This document shows positions 8,177 to 16,663 of a stretch of 37,878 nt of DNA, one piece after another. The translations under genes were made by a program, and so were the position numbers. Within the stretch, counting starts at the first letter, position 1. Each line of letters opens with the position of its first letter. The notes below the pieces were generated by a model. The model did no database searches. It was given only the letters and a program-made list of their open reading frames with translations, and was not told where the DNA came from. This stretch comes from Flavobacteriales bacterium (GTDB lineage Bacteria > Bacteroidota > Bacteroidia > Flavobacteriales_D > Cryomorphaceae): assembly GCA_022448105.1 (NCBI GenBank), contig JAKVAV010000017.1:17995-55872 (forward strand), written 5' to 3'.

Positions 8177-10024
8177 CTAAGCAGGAACTGATTTGATATA
8201 CTTCTCTACAAAGCTGGTGAATACCTCCTGGTGCTTCGTCAAATTCACATCTGGAGATACTGCCACCCGTGCGATATAATCTTTGTCCTCCTCTTTGGTG
8301 GTTCCTTGAGTAGATGTCGCTGGAACCGTCCAATAAACTCCCTTTAGTTGACCGTAACTCACACAATGCTTACTTTCCTCAGGAATCTCAGTAATCATCA
8401 TATTGATCAGAGTAAGATTAAGCCCGCGCTTATGCTCTTCTCTGGCTTCTGGGGTCTCGCCTTTTGCAGGTAAGTCAAGCGAAAAAACAGAAGGAGTAAA
8501 TCCTTGAGCTGCCAATTCTTCTGAGACAAAATTGATCTTTGCATCAGGCAATATCTCTTCAATAAAGGAGACAAAATCTCTTGTGTTTCGATAGGCACGG
8601 TGCACACGTGAAATCATTGAAGGCATCTGCTCTGAGAGTATTGCCCACTGATGCCTAGTAGCCTCGTTATTGCACAACACCAGATGGCTTTCTATGAAGG
8701 GAATCAAGTGCTGCCCTTTCGAGTTAGCCACACAATACCCAGCAATACATCTTCCTCCGCTGGGAAATTTTGATCCGCTTACATAGGAAATGACGGTGCA
8801 AGTTGCGAGTGTATTTGCTTCGCTGCAAAAAGGAACATTTGGACAAAAAGTCTGATCTAAAATGAAAACTGGTTTTACTGCTTCTTGATGGTCTTTCGTT
8901 TGTCTTGATTTGGTCAATACCTTTTCCAATTCCTCCAAATCTGGAACCTCGACTCTGGGATTAGTTGGGATCTCTGCAATAACAAGCGGAACTGCATTGG
9001 TGTCCGCAACATTGGCAAGAACTCGATCAAGACTTCGAACCATATCGTACTCACCGTCTACATGCCAATCGACCACCTGTACTTTTGAATGACTAGCCGC
9101 CACTCTCCTAGCCTGATCATTGGTGCCACCGTAACAGTTTGTCGGAACGATGAACCTTATCTCTTTATTTGGATATTGAGTCATAGCCTGATCTATCAAT
9201 CCCATAGTGATCGCGTACTGGATTGAGAGTCCACTCGAAGCCAGAGAAGTGGAAGAGTCGGTTTGGGTGCTTTCCCTGATTACCTTTCGAACGAGTTCCT
9301 TCTCGTCATCAAGATTAGCGTCGATACCAAAATCAAAGGGTTGACCAATCAGCTTCTTCAAACCTATCAAACAGTTCTGAGGAGTCATCGCGATGCTTTC
9401 TCTTCTTCTCACATGTTGAATTTCGGGAATACAGTCATGATCATTCGCCACCACTACACTACCCAAATATTTATTTAGAGTGACATAAAAATCGACACCT
9501 TGACCACTTGAGAGTGATTCCATATCGTTTCTCTCACTCACCAATATTACTGACCCATCAAAATCTGGAACTTCAGAAATATTCTCGATTTCAATGGTCT
9601 CAAATTGATAACCATAAACTCTTCTGAGAAGATCGATATCAAACCGAAGTTCATCGAAATGAGCAATCAAAGAGTTCTTGCCTTCCATGGTATTCCTGCG
9701 AAGGATTGCAAAAATCGGCATGGTCGCACTGCTGAAAGCAATGAGCTGTGAAGGATCAAGATTATTCAATTTTGCCAATGTCCATTCAAATACACAAGAC
9801 AGCGGATGACCTAATCTTATATAGTCATAAGCCGTTGGCAAGTCGCTTAGTGAATCTCGATCGCTTTGATGGTTCTCATAAAACTTTTCCACCTCTAACA
9901 AAAACTCGCGCTTGGCTTGATTTTCGCGATAAATATCTAGACGGTGAGTGGTGAGCTTGAGCCAGTCCTCTGGCATATTTGCAATAACCTCAGCAACAAA
10001 TTTTTTGATCTTGTTTACTTCCAT
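8177..10024 (-). CDS. PLP-dependent enzyme of the Cys/Met metabolism family (cystathionine gamma-synthase-like), enlarged
   Basis: The 615-residue protein has family hallmarks in its C-terminal part: NCYGGT (297-301), EIPTNP (351-356), the cofactor-contacting Asp390 in FILDQTF and the likely Schiff-base Lys419 in SGSKFPSGG. These place it with cystathionine gamma-synthase, beta-lyase and methionine gamma-lyase, which act on sulfur amino acids through a PLP aldimine. Usual family length is about 380-430, so about 200 residues are extra. The N-terminal part (about 62-230) itself resembles the first half of such an enzyme: HPLSCVFEWTLAKLNNL, then FSSATMPI, then VTLNKYLG with Lys185 and a following LKKL helix. 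A degenerate duplicated fold is a real possibility. Substrate is unknown. It stands alone, divergent from the trp operon. Confidence 0.8.
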   Translation of the reverse strand: MEVNKIKKFVAEVIANMPEDWLKLTTHRLDIYRENQAKREFLLEVEKFYENHQSDRDSLSDLPTAYDYIRLGHPLSCVFEWTLAKLNNLDPSQLIAFSSATMPIFAILRRNTMEGKNSLIAHFDELRFDIDLLRRVYGYQFETIEIENISEVPDFDGSVILVSERNDMESLSSGQGVDFYVTLNKYLGSVVVANDHDCIPEIQHVRRRESIAMTPQNCLIGLKKLIGQPFDFGIDANLDDEKELVRKVIRESTQTDSSTSLASSGLSIQYAITMGLIDQAMTQYPNKEIRFIVPTNCYGGTNDQARRVAASHSKVQVVDWHVDGEYDMVRSLDRVLANVADTNAVPLVIAEIPTNPRVEVPDLEELEKVLTKSRQTKDHQEAVKPVFILDQTFCPNVPFCSEANTLATCTVISYVSGSKFPSGGRCIAGYCVANSKGQHLIPFIESHLVLCNNEATRHQWAILSEQMPSMISRVHRAYRNTRDFVSFIEEILPDAKINFVSEELAAQGFTPSVFSLDLPAKGETPEAREEHKRGLNLTLINMMITEIPEESKHCVSYGQLKGVYWTVPATSTQGTTKEEDKDYIARVAVSPDVNLTKHQEVFTSFVEKYIKSVPA

Positions 10025-10143
10025 TTACAGATGGCATAAAAAGGGTTGCCAAGATGAGGCATTTTTAAGGAATTTGAAAGTTTAAATAAGCACTTCGTTA
10101 GACTTATTGCGACAAGAGAATTTTCGCTTTTTGCAATTTTCTG

Positions 10144-10174
10144 TTTGCAATCAGAAATCTTTCACCTACATTTG
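10144..10174 (+). promoter_or_regulatory. Promoter of the trp operon, Bacteroidota type
   Basis: TTTG at 10144-10147 and TACATTTG at 10167-10174 are separated by 19 bp. This matches the -33 TTTG / -7 TAnnTTTG consensus described for the primary sigma factor of Bacteroidota. Transcription should start about 5 nt after the box (about 10179-10181), only a few bases before the leader-peptide ATG at 10184. Confidence 0.75.
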
Positions 10175-10183
10175 AGATTAGTA

Positions 10184-10246
10184 ATGACCAAGAGAGTACA
10201 AAATACATGGTGGTGGTCTTCCTTCCAAAGCGGAACGAAGCTCTAG
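10184..10246 (+). CDS. trpL: trp operon leader peptide (20 residues, three consecutive Trp)
   Basis: An ATG at 10184 opens a 20-codon frame, MTKRVQNTWWWSS..., ending with TAG at 10244-10246. Codons 9-11 (10208-10216) are TGG TGG TGG. Trp is the rarest residue, and three in a row immediately upstream of a terminator in front of trpE is the signature of a ribosome-mediated attenuation leader. The predicted transcript start is only about 3-5 nt upstream, so the peptide would be translated from an almost leaderless mRNA with no ribosome-binding site. The peptide itself probably has no function beyond sensing charged tRNA-Trp. Confidence 0.88.
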   Translation: MTKRVQNTWWWSSFQSGTKL

Positions 10247-10302
10247 TACCATTTTGTACCAAATAGATATTCAAGCTCCGCAAATATTGCGGAGCTTTTT
10301 TT
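10218..10302 (+). terminator. trp attenuator: pause hairpin, antiterminator and intrinsic terminator
   Basis: Segment 1 (CTTCCTTCC, 10218-10226) pairs with segment 2 (GGAACGAAG, 10232-10240): 8 bp, one C-C mismatch, 5-nt loop. Segment 2 can instead pair with segment 3: 10230-10234 GCGGA with 10277-10281 TCCGC, and 10240-10242 GCT with 10274-10276 AGC. Segments 3 and 4 form a perfect 11-bp stem, AAGCTCCGCAA (10273-10283) with TTGCGGAGCTT (10287-10297), loop ATA, running into seven T's (10296-10302). Segment 1 starts one base after the Trp codons, so a ribosome stalled there would cover it, free segment 2 and prevent the terminator. A ribosome reaching the TAG would cover segment 2 and allow termination. 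trpE starts 10 nt after the T-run. Confidence 0.87.
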
Positions 10303-10312
10303 ATGCCCAAGA

Positions 10313-11728
10313 ATGAAGAAGATTAAAATACATCGAACCTACGAACGGCTCCTGGCTGACACCTTGACACCGGTGGGGATATATCTCAATCTGCGAGATC
10401 ACTACCCGGGAAGTCATTTGCTGGAAAGCTCAGATTATCACTCCAAAGCCGATAGTCTCAGCTTTATTTGTCTTGAGCCTATCGCTGGTTTCGAAGCAAA
10501 AGGCTGTGAATACAATGTTCAGTTTCCTAGCAATAAGACGGATTCTTTCAAGGTGAATGAACTCGGAGAAATTCTCCCAGCATTTCAGAACTACATAGAC
10601 TCTTTCACCTACGCAAAGGATAACCTTCCCTTTCGGACAGCCGGACTTTTTGGCTATTCCTCTTTTGAGGCTTTTCAATACTTTGATGACTTAGAGCTCA
10701 CCGAAAAGCGCTGTGAGATCAAGTCTAATCCTGATCTGATTTATCACCATTTTAAGTATGTGATCGTCATCGATCACTTCAAGAATGAACTCTTCATTGT
10801 AAAGCATGATACTGAACCTTTGGAAGAAAATGACAAAGACATTGCCCATTTGAAGTCGTTGATCGCAGTAAACCATATTGCTCAGTTTTCCTTCAAGATA
10901 ACAGGAGACGAAACCAGTTCAACTCAGCCCGAAGAGTTCAGATCAATGGTGGAAAAGGGAATAGCTCACTGTCAACGAGGAGATGTATTTCAAGTGGTGC
11001 TCTCTCGAGAATTTAACCAGCCGTTCAAAGGTGACGACTTTAACGTGTATCGAAGTCTACGGAATGTAAATCCTAGTCCTTACCTCTTCTATTTCGACTA
11101 CGGCAAGTTCAAGATATTCGGTTCTTCTCCAGAATCTCAACTACAGGTTAATGAAGGTCGTGCGTTCATAGATCCAATTGCAGGAACGGCCAGAAGAACT
11201 GGTGATGCTGAGAAGGATATGATGGCAGCTGAAGAGCTGAAAGCGAATCCCAAAGAGTACGCTGAACACATCATGCTCGTTGATTTAGCTAGAAATGATT
11301 TATCGAGGCATACCAATGAAGTGGAAGTAGAAGAATGCGCGGAGATTCAATACTTTTCGCACGTCATTCACATGGTGAGTAAAGTAAGCGGAGAATTAAT
11401 AGATGAAAGAAGTGGACTGCAAATTTTTGCCGATACTTTTCCTGCTGGTACGCTTTCAGGCGCGCCCAAATACAGGGCAATGCAGATTATTGATGAGCAA
11501 GAGAATCAACCTCGAAATTTCTACGGCGGAGCGATCGGATTCTTTGGGTTCGACGGTTCGGTAAATCACGCAATCATCATACGCTCTGTATTGAGCAAAA
11601 ACAACAAACTGACCTACCAAGCCGGAGCTGGTGTAGTGGTAGAAAGCAGTCCACAAGGAGAATTAGACGAAGTAGATAATAAGGTAGCCGCAATGCGCCG
11701 AGCTATTGCAAAAGCAGAAGAAATATGA
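10313..11728 (+). CDS. trpE: Anthranilate synthase component I
   Basis: This 471-residue subunit converts chorismate plus ammonia to anthranilate. The N-terminal half holds the LLESS motif (36-40), which in characterised enzymes forms the tryptophan feedback site, so allosteric inhibition is expected on top of attenuation. The C-terminal chorismate-binding domain shows CQRGDVFQVVLSREF, NPSPYLFYF, GSSPE, GTARR, LVDLARNDL and GTLSGAPK, and ends with a normal glycine-rich GAGVV segment. Length is in the usual range. It is the first structural gene after the attenuator. Its TGA overlaps the trpG ATG (ATGA, 11725-11728). Confidence 0.97.
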   Translation: MKKIKIHRTYERLLADTLTPVGIYLNLRDHYPGSHLLESSDYHSKADSLSFICLEPIAGFEAKGCEYNVQFPSNKTDSFKVNELGEILPAFQNYIDSFTYAKDNLPFRTAGLFGYSSFEAFQYFDDLELTEKRCEIKSNPDLIYHHFKYVIVIDHFKNELFIVKHDTEPLEENDKDIAHLKSLIAVNHIAQFSFKITGDETSSTQPEEFRSMVEKGIAHCQRGDVFQVVLSREFNQPFKGDDFNVYRSLRNVNPSPYLFYFDYGKFKIFGSSPESQLQVNEGRAFIDPIAGTARRTGDAEKDMMAAEELKANPKEYAEHIMLVDLARNDLSRHTNEVEVEECAEIQYFSHVIHMVSKVSGELIDERSGLQIFADTFPAGTLSGAPKYRAMQIIDEQENQPRNFYGGAIGFFGFDGSVNHAIIIRSVLSKNNKLTYQAGAGVVVESSPQGELDEVDNKVAAMRRAIAKAEEI

Positions 11729-12294
11729 GCACATTGGTTTTAGACAATTACGACAGTTTCACTTTCAATCTTGTACACATTTTGAGGGAACTCGAAGTGC
11801 CTCACGAAGTACATCGTAACGACAAAATTGACGTTTCCGAAGTGGAAAGATTCGATAGAATACTCTTCTCTCCAGGTCCTGGAATTCCTTCCGAAGCGGG
11901 CAATATGCCTGAGATCATAGAGACTTTCATCGGTAAAAAACCGATGTTGGGAATCTGTCTCGGCCATCAAGCCATTGCCGAACATCTCGGCGGGAAGATT
12001 GAGAACATGTCGAAGGTTTATCACGGGATCAGCACTCCAATTTTTCAGAAGGAATCTTCAAAACTTTTCAAGGATGTTCCTAAAGAGTTTGAAGCAGGGC
12101 GCTACCATTCCTGGAAGGTGAGTAAAGAGAATTTGCCAGAAAGCATTCGAATTACCTCGGAAGACGAACACGGCGACATCATGTCTTTTGATGCCAAGGA
12201 ACTCATGGCTTTCGGGATTCAATTTCATCCGGAGAGTGTGATGACGCCGGAGGGAAGCAAGATGATTCAAAACTTTGTAGAACTAGGAAAATGA
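11725..12294 (+). CDS. trpG: Anthranilate synthase component II (glutamine amidotransferase)
   Basis: This 189-residue class I glutamine amidotransferase subunit supplies ammonia to TrpE. The nucleophile Cys78 lies in GICLGHQ, and the His168/Glu170 pair in FHPES completes the triad. The oxyanion-site PGPG is at 50-53. The closing motif (HPESVMTPEG) is that of a stand-alone TrpG/PabA protein, not fused to TrpD as in enterobacteria. As in many bacteria, such a subunit might also serve aminodeoxychorismate synthase; no pab gene is visible here. The start ATG overlaps the trpE stop and the stop overlaps the trpD start, each by 4 nt. Confidence 0.96.
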   Translation: MSTLVLDNYDSFTFNLVHILRELEVPHEVHRNDKIDVSEVERFDRILFSPGPGIPSEAGNMPEIIETFIGKKPMLGICLGHQAIAEHLGGKIENMSKVYHGISTPIFQKESSKLFKDVPKEFEAGRYHSWKVSKENLPESIRITSEDEHGDIMSFDAKELMAFGIQFHPESVMTPEGSKMIQNFVELGK

Positions 12295-13280
12295 AGGAGA
12301 CCTTAGAATATCTTTTTGCACACAACACACTCACTCAAGACGAGGCAAAGCAAATGCTCACGGAGATTTCTGAAGAGCGTTTTGATCCTTTTCAGGTGGC
12401 TGCTTTTCTCACCATTTTCCGTGTAAGAGGAATAACGGTTGAAGAATTGAGCGGATTTAGAGAAGCACTATTAGAGTTATCTCGTCCGGTAGATTTGGAT
12501 GATTTCAACCCTGTCGACCTTTGCGGTACGGGCGGTGACGGTAAAGACACATTCAATATTTCCACCCTCGCATCATTTGTGACGGCAGGTGCTGGAGTGA
12601 AAGTCGCCAAGCATGGAAATTACGGAGTTAGCTCGTCATGCGGTTCTTCAAATGTAATGGAAGCGCTAGGCTATACTTTCTCGGGAAACGAAGACGATCT
12701 TAAGCGACAGATTGACAAGGCAGGCATTTGTTTTCTGCATGCTCCCCTCTTCCATCCCGCGATGAAAGCGGTGGCACCCATTCGCAGAAGTATCGGTGTG
12801 AGAACCTTCTTCAATATGCTCGGTCCGATGGTAAACCCATCAAGACCCAAAAATCAGCTGGTCGGGGTTTTCTCGATGGAACTACTTCGTTTTTACAATT
12901 ACATCTATCAAGAGACGGACATCAATTACCGCATAGTGCATTCACTCGATGGTTATGATGAAATCTCCCTGACATCTGATACCAAAGTACTCAGCCCAGA
13001 GAAGGAAGAAATGCTCGACGCAAAAGCCTTCGGAGTAAAAGAGCTCACTCAAGAATCGCTGTACGGAGGAAGCACCGTCCAAGAAGCTGCCAGGATCTTC
13101 ACCAATGTTTTAAAAGGAGATGCCACGACAGAGCAGAGAGCAGTGGTTTGTGCAAATAGCGGAATGGCCATTTCCTGCGCAAGAACTGATTTATCTCTCC
13201 AGGAAGGAATCGGATTAGCCAAAGAATCACTAGATAGTGGCAGCGCTTACAATGCTCTAGAAACCCTGATCGAACTATGA
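12291..13280 (+). CDS. trpD: Anthranilate phosphoribosyltransferase
   Basis: This 329-residue enzyme joins anthranilate to PRPP, giving phosphoribosyl-anthranilate. The glycine-rich PRPP site CGTGGDGKDTFNIST is at residues 78-92, and KHGNYGVSSSCGSSNVMEALG (about 104-124) is the second signature. It is followed by the LGPMVNPSRPK segment that lines the anthranilate channel. A small N-terminal helical domain precedes the alpha/beta domain, as usual for the family. It is a free-standing protein, not a TrpG-TrpD fusion. It overlaps both neighbours by ATGA. Confidence 0.97.
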   Translation: MKETLEYLFAHNTLTQDEAKQMLTEISEERFDPFQVAAFLTIFRVRGITVEELSGFREALLELSRPVDLDDFNPVDLCGTGGDGKDTFNISTLASFVTAGAGVKVAKHGNYGVSSSCGSSNVMEALGYTFSGNEDDLKRQIDKAGICFLHAPLFHPAMKAVAPIRRSIGVRTFFNMLGPMVNPSRPKNQLVGVFSMELLRFYNYIYQETDINYRIVHSLDGYDEISLTSDTKVLSPEKEEMLDAKAFGVKELTQESLYGGSTVQEAARIFTNVLKGDATTEQRAVVCANSGMAISCARTDLSLQEGIGLAKESLDSGSAYNALETLIEL

Positions 13281-14071
13281 CGATACTCGAAGAAATAATG
13301 GCGCACAAGCGTAAAGAAGTGGCGCAAGCTGAAGAACTGCGACCAATCAAATTACTAGAGAAAAGCATTTTCTTCGAAACGCCGTCAGTCTCGATGAGTG
13401 AATACCTAAAACGGGAAGACAAGGTGGGCATCATCGCAGAAATAAAGAGGGCCTCTCCTAGCCTCGGTATGATACACGAATATGCCGACGTTGAACAACT
13501 GAGTATCGGATATATGCAGGCTGGCGCGTCTGCTCTAAGTGTTCTCAGCGATACGAAGTATTTCGGTGGAACACTAAAGGATATTGAAATAGCGCGAAAG
13601 TTTAACTACTGTCCCATTCTCCGGAAGGACTTTATGCTGTCAGAATATCAGCTCATTGAAGCCAAGAGTCATGGCGCTGATTGTATCTTATTGATTGCCG
13701 CTGCTCTTGATTCGCAAACATCGAAGGGTCTTTCTCGAACCGCGAAACAGCTCGGGTTAGAGGTTTTACTAGAAGTTCATAACAAAGAAGAAATTGATGA
13801 ATATGCTTCGGAAGATGTAGATGTGATTGGCGTGAACAATCGAAATCTTCATGACTTCACGACCAATATTCAAACGAGTATTGATCTATCTGATAATATC
13901 CCGTCAGAGTTCGTGAAGATTAGCGAAAGTGGCATTTCAAATCCAGAAGCAATTCAGCAACTCAAAGAAGTAGGATTCGATGGTTTTCTGATTGGAGGGT
14001 ATTTCATGGAGCACGCTCAACCGGAAGAGGCTTGTGCCAACTTAATTAAAGCGGTAAAGGAGAAGAAATGA
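13277..14071 (+). CDS. trpC: Indole-3-glycerol-phosphate synthase
   Basis: This 264-residue (beta/alpha)8 enzyme closes the indole ring with loss of CO2. IIAEIKRASPS (52-62) carries the catalytic Glu55 and Lys57, PILRKDFM holds the catalytic Lys near 117, and VIGVNNRNL and ISESGI are the later phosphate and product contacts. The common PSKG motif reads PSLG here. It is a single-function protein, separate from TrpF, unlike the enterobacterial TrpCF fusion. It overlaps trpD and trpF by 4 nt each. Confidence 0.96.
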   Translation: MTILEEIMAHKRKEVAQAEELRPIKLLEKSIFFETPSVSMSEYLKREDKVGIIAEIKRASPSLGMIHEYADVEQLSIGYMQAGASALSVLSDTKYFGGTLKDIEIARKFNYCPILRKDFMLSEYQLIEAKSHGADCILLIAAALDSQTSKGLSRTAKQLGLEVLLEVHNKEEIDEYASEDVDVIGVNNRNLHDFTTNIQTSIDLSDNIPSEFVKISESGISNPEAIQQLKEVGFDGFLIGGYFMEHAQPEEACANLIKAVKEKK

Positions 14072-14724
14072 AGGTTAAGATTTGTGGCATGAGAGAATTG
14101 GAAAACGTGAGGGATGTGGCTGCACTTCAACCTGATTACATGGGATTTATATTTTATAATAAATCAAAAAGATATGTTTTTGAGAAAGAAACGGCATCTC
14201 AACTACCTGCCCGTCCTTCAGGCGGACGCTCGATGACCTTGGATCTCGGAGAGATCGAAAAAGTCGGTGTATTCGTAAATGAAGAACCTGCGGAGGTCAT
14301 TCGAATATGCAAGGATTATGGCCTCAATTATGCTCAGCTACACGGAAGTGAGTCTACTGAAGACTGCATAGCCATAAGAATAAAAGGAATCAACGTTATT
14401 AAAGCCTTTTCGGTATCCAACGAAATTGATTTCGAAGAACTGAAAGAGTACGAAGGCAAGGTTGACTTCTTTCTTTTCGATACAAAAACCAAAGACCACG
14501 GAGGAAGCGGAAGACAGTTTGACTGGAACCTTCTCAAATCTTACCCACTGAGTACTCGTTATTTTCTAAGTGGAGGTATCGGAGTCCATGATATTATTAA
14601 AATAATTGAATTAGAACTACCTCAATGTGAAGGAATAGATGCCAATAGTAGATTGGAAATCAGACCTGCACTGAAGGACATAGAAGCAACAAGAGAATTA
14701 ATCTCACAAATAAGGAATAGATGA
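14068..14724 (+). CDS. trpF: Phosphoribosylanthranilate isomerase, with an insertion
   Basis: This 218-residue (beta/alpha)8 enzyme performs the Amadori rearrangement to CdRP. KICGM at the N-terminus (Cys6), [30 protein letters not shown] with the catalytic Asp, and the FLSGGI phosphate site are all present. Between the first loop (KSKRYV) and VGVFVN there are about 28 residues, where E. coli PRAI has about 16-17. The extra piece, around [12 protein letters not shown], is encoded by a stretch containing an inverted repeat (CGTCC 14212-14216 / GGACG 14224-14228). It lies in a surface loop next to a conserved strand, so activity is probably kept. It overlaps trpC and trpB by 4 nt each. Confidence 0.94.
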   Translation: MKVKICGMRELENVRDVAALQPDYMGFIFYNKSKRYVFEKETASQLPARPSGGRSMTLDLGEIEKVGVFVNEEPAEVIRICKDYGLNYAQLHGSESTEDCIAIRIKGINVIKAFSVSNEIDFEELKEYEGKVDFFLFDTKTKDHGGSGRQFDWNLLKSYPLSTRYFLSGGIGVHDIIKIIELELPQCEGIDANSRLEIRPALKDIEATRELISQIRNR

Positions 14725-15887
14725 GTTTGAAAATTGATGAACAGGGTTTTTACGGAGAGTTTGGAGGAGCATATATTCCTGAGATGCTCTACCCGAACGT
14801 GGAAGAGTTGAAGGAGAGTTATCTCAAAATCATTCATTCAGATGAGTTCCAAAAGGAATTTCAAGCGCTCCTGAAAGACTATGTGGGAAGACCAACACCA
14901 CTTTATCTGGCAGAAAGACTAAGTGAGCATTACAGCGCAGAAATCTGGTTGAAGAGAGAGGATCTGTGCCATACCGGAGCTCACAAGGTAAACAATACCA
15001 TTGGTCAGATACTCCTTGCTGAAAGACTTGGGAAAAAGAGAATCATTGCTGAGACCGGAGCCGGTCAGCACGGTGTGGCCACGGCCACTGCATGCGCTCT
15101 TAAAGGACTTGAGTGCATCGTGTACATGGGCGAAAAGGATATTGCCCGTCAAGCACCAAATGTTTCTCGCATGCGCATGCTAGGAGCCGAAGTACGACCA
15201 GCTATGAGCGGAAGCCGCACATTGAAAGACGCGACTAACGAGGCTATCAGAGATTGGATTAACAACCCAACAGATACTCACTACATCATCGGATCAGTTG
15301 TTGGGCCACATCCCTACCCTGACCTGGTAGCTCGACTTCAGGCAGTGATCTCCGAAGAAATTAAAGCTCAGCTTGACGGAAATCCAACGCACATCATGGC
15401 TTGTGTTGGTGGTGGTTCAAATGCCATCGGAGCATTCTATCATTTCCTAGACGATGAGGATGTAGAACTCATCGGCTTGGAGGCAGCAGGTCACGGTATC
15501 AATACCGATAAATCAGCTGCTACCATGGCTTTAGGCACTCCCGGAGTTCTTCATGCAAGCATGACTTTAGTGATGCAAACACTAGATGGACAGGTTACAG
15601 AGCCACACAGCGTATCGGCTGGACTCGATTACCCAGGAGTTGGACCTTGGCATGCTCACCTTCACAAAGAAGGTAGAGTTAGGTACGAAAGCGTTACCGA
15701 TCAGGAAGCGCTCGACGCGGTACTCCTACTTTCTAGAAAAGAGGGTATCATTCCTGCGCTAGAAACGGCTCATGCTTTTGCTCATCTCGAAAAGATGGAT
15801 TTGAAGCCAACAGATCGTATTGTAATCAATCTGAGCGGACGCGGAGACAAAGACCTTTCTACTTACATCGAATTTCTGGACGTATGA
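14721..15887 (+). CDS. trpB: Tryptophan synthase beta subunit
   Basis: This 388-residue PLP enzyme condenses indole with serine. The PLP lysine is Lys89 in HTGAHKVNN, the catalytic Glu111 lies in ETGAGQHG, and [10 protein letters not shown] is the phosphate-binding loop. The start ([15 protein letters not shown]) and the closing LSGRGDKD segment are typical of the TrpB1 type that works with TrpA in the same operon, not the stand-alone TrpB2. Length is normal. It overlaps trpF and trpA by 4 nt each. Confidence 0.98.
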   Translation: MSLKIDEQGFYGEFGGAYIPEMLYPNVEELKESYLKIIHSDEFQKEFQALLKDYVGRPTPLYLAERLSEHYSAEIWLKREDLCHTGAHKVNNTIGQILLAERLGKKRIIAETGAGQHGVATATACALKGLECIVYMGEKDIARQAPNVSRMRMLGAEVRPAMSGSRTLKDATNEAIRDWINNPTDTHYIIGSVVGPHPYPDLVARLQAVISEEIKAQLDGNPTHIMACVGGGSNAIGAFYHFLDDEDVELIGLEAAGHGINTDKSAATMALGTPGVLHASMTLVMQTLDGQVTEPHSVSAGLDYPGVGPWHAHLHKEGRVRYESVTDQEALDAVLLLSRKEGIIPALETAHAFAHLEKMDLKPTDRIVINLSGRGDKDLSTYIEFLDV

Positions 15888-16663
15888 AGAAGCTAAAAGA
15901 AATACTCATCAGCAAACCGAATGGTCTCCTAAACATCTACTGCACCGCTGGCTATCCAAATTTGAATGATCTGCCGACCATCGTGAATTCACTTCATGAA
16001 GCCGGTGCAGATATGATTGAAATTGGTATGCCCTACTCTGACCCGATCGCCGATGGACCGACTATTCAAGAGAGTAATGGTGTCGCCCTTGGAAATGGGA
16101 TAAGCATCGAAAAGATCTTCGAGCAGCTAGAGCTCTGCAAACCAAAGATTCCAAAAATTTTAATGGGCTATATCAATCCAGTCATGCAATTTGGATTGGA
16201 GAAATTCTGCTCTCGATGCGAAGAAACAGGAATTGATGGCCTCATCCTGCCCGACCTTCCAATAGAGATTTACGAGAGCAAGTACAAGGCGCTTTTTGAG
16301 AAGCACAGATTGAGCAATATCTTTCTGATTACTCCCCAAACGGCTTTGGAACGAATTCAGAAAATTGACAATTTGAGCTCAACCTTCATCTACGCAGTAA
16401 GTTCAGCTAGTACCACTGGCAAAGGCAATGGTCTGGCTGCAGCCAATGATTACCTCGAAGGTTTGAAGTCCCTGCCGATTGATCATCCAATTCTTGTGGG
16501 ATTCAACATTTCTAAACCGGAAGATTTAGCGCTAGTCCACAAACATGCCAATGGTGGAATTATAGGATCTGCATTTATCAAGTATCTCAAAGACAAACCT
16601 GAAGTGGGACAAGCCAGCAAAGACTTCGTTGATTATATCACCAATAGTGCTCCAGTATCATGA
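15884..16663 (+). CDS. trpA: Tryptophan synthase alpha subunit
   Basis: This 259-residue (beta/alpha)8 subunit cleaves indole-3-glycerol phosphate and passes indole to TrpB through the alpha-beta tunnel. The catalytic acids are Glu46 ([11 protein letters not shown]) and Asp57 (IADGP), corresponding to E. coli Glu49 and Asp60. LPDLPIE and the SSASTTGKG loop (here in place of the more common SRAGVTG) bind the substrate phosphate side. [10 protein letters not shown] and [12 protein letters not shown] are the closing phosphate site. It overlaps trpB and aroF by ATGA. Confidence 0.97.
   Translation: MKKLKEILISKPNGLLNIYCTAGYPNLNDLPTIVNSLHEAGADMIEIGMPYSDPIADGPTIQESNGVALGNGISIEKIFEQLELCKPKIPKILMGYINPVMQFGLEKFCSRCEETGIDGLILPDLPIEIYESKYKALFEKHRLSNIFLITPQTALERIQKIDNLSSTFIYAVSSASTTGKGNGLAAANDYLEGLKSLPIDHPILVGFNISKPEDLALVHKHANGGIIGSAFIKYLKDKPEVGQASKDFVDYITNSAPVS

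Noticed and set aside
10303-10326. A seven-codon frame starting at ATG 10303 just after the trp terminator.
   Set aside because: It overlaps the trpE start out of frame, contains no Trp and shows no sign of being a leader. The real leader is upstream of the terminator.
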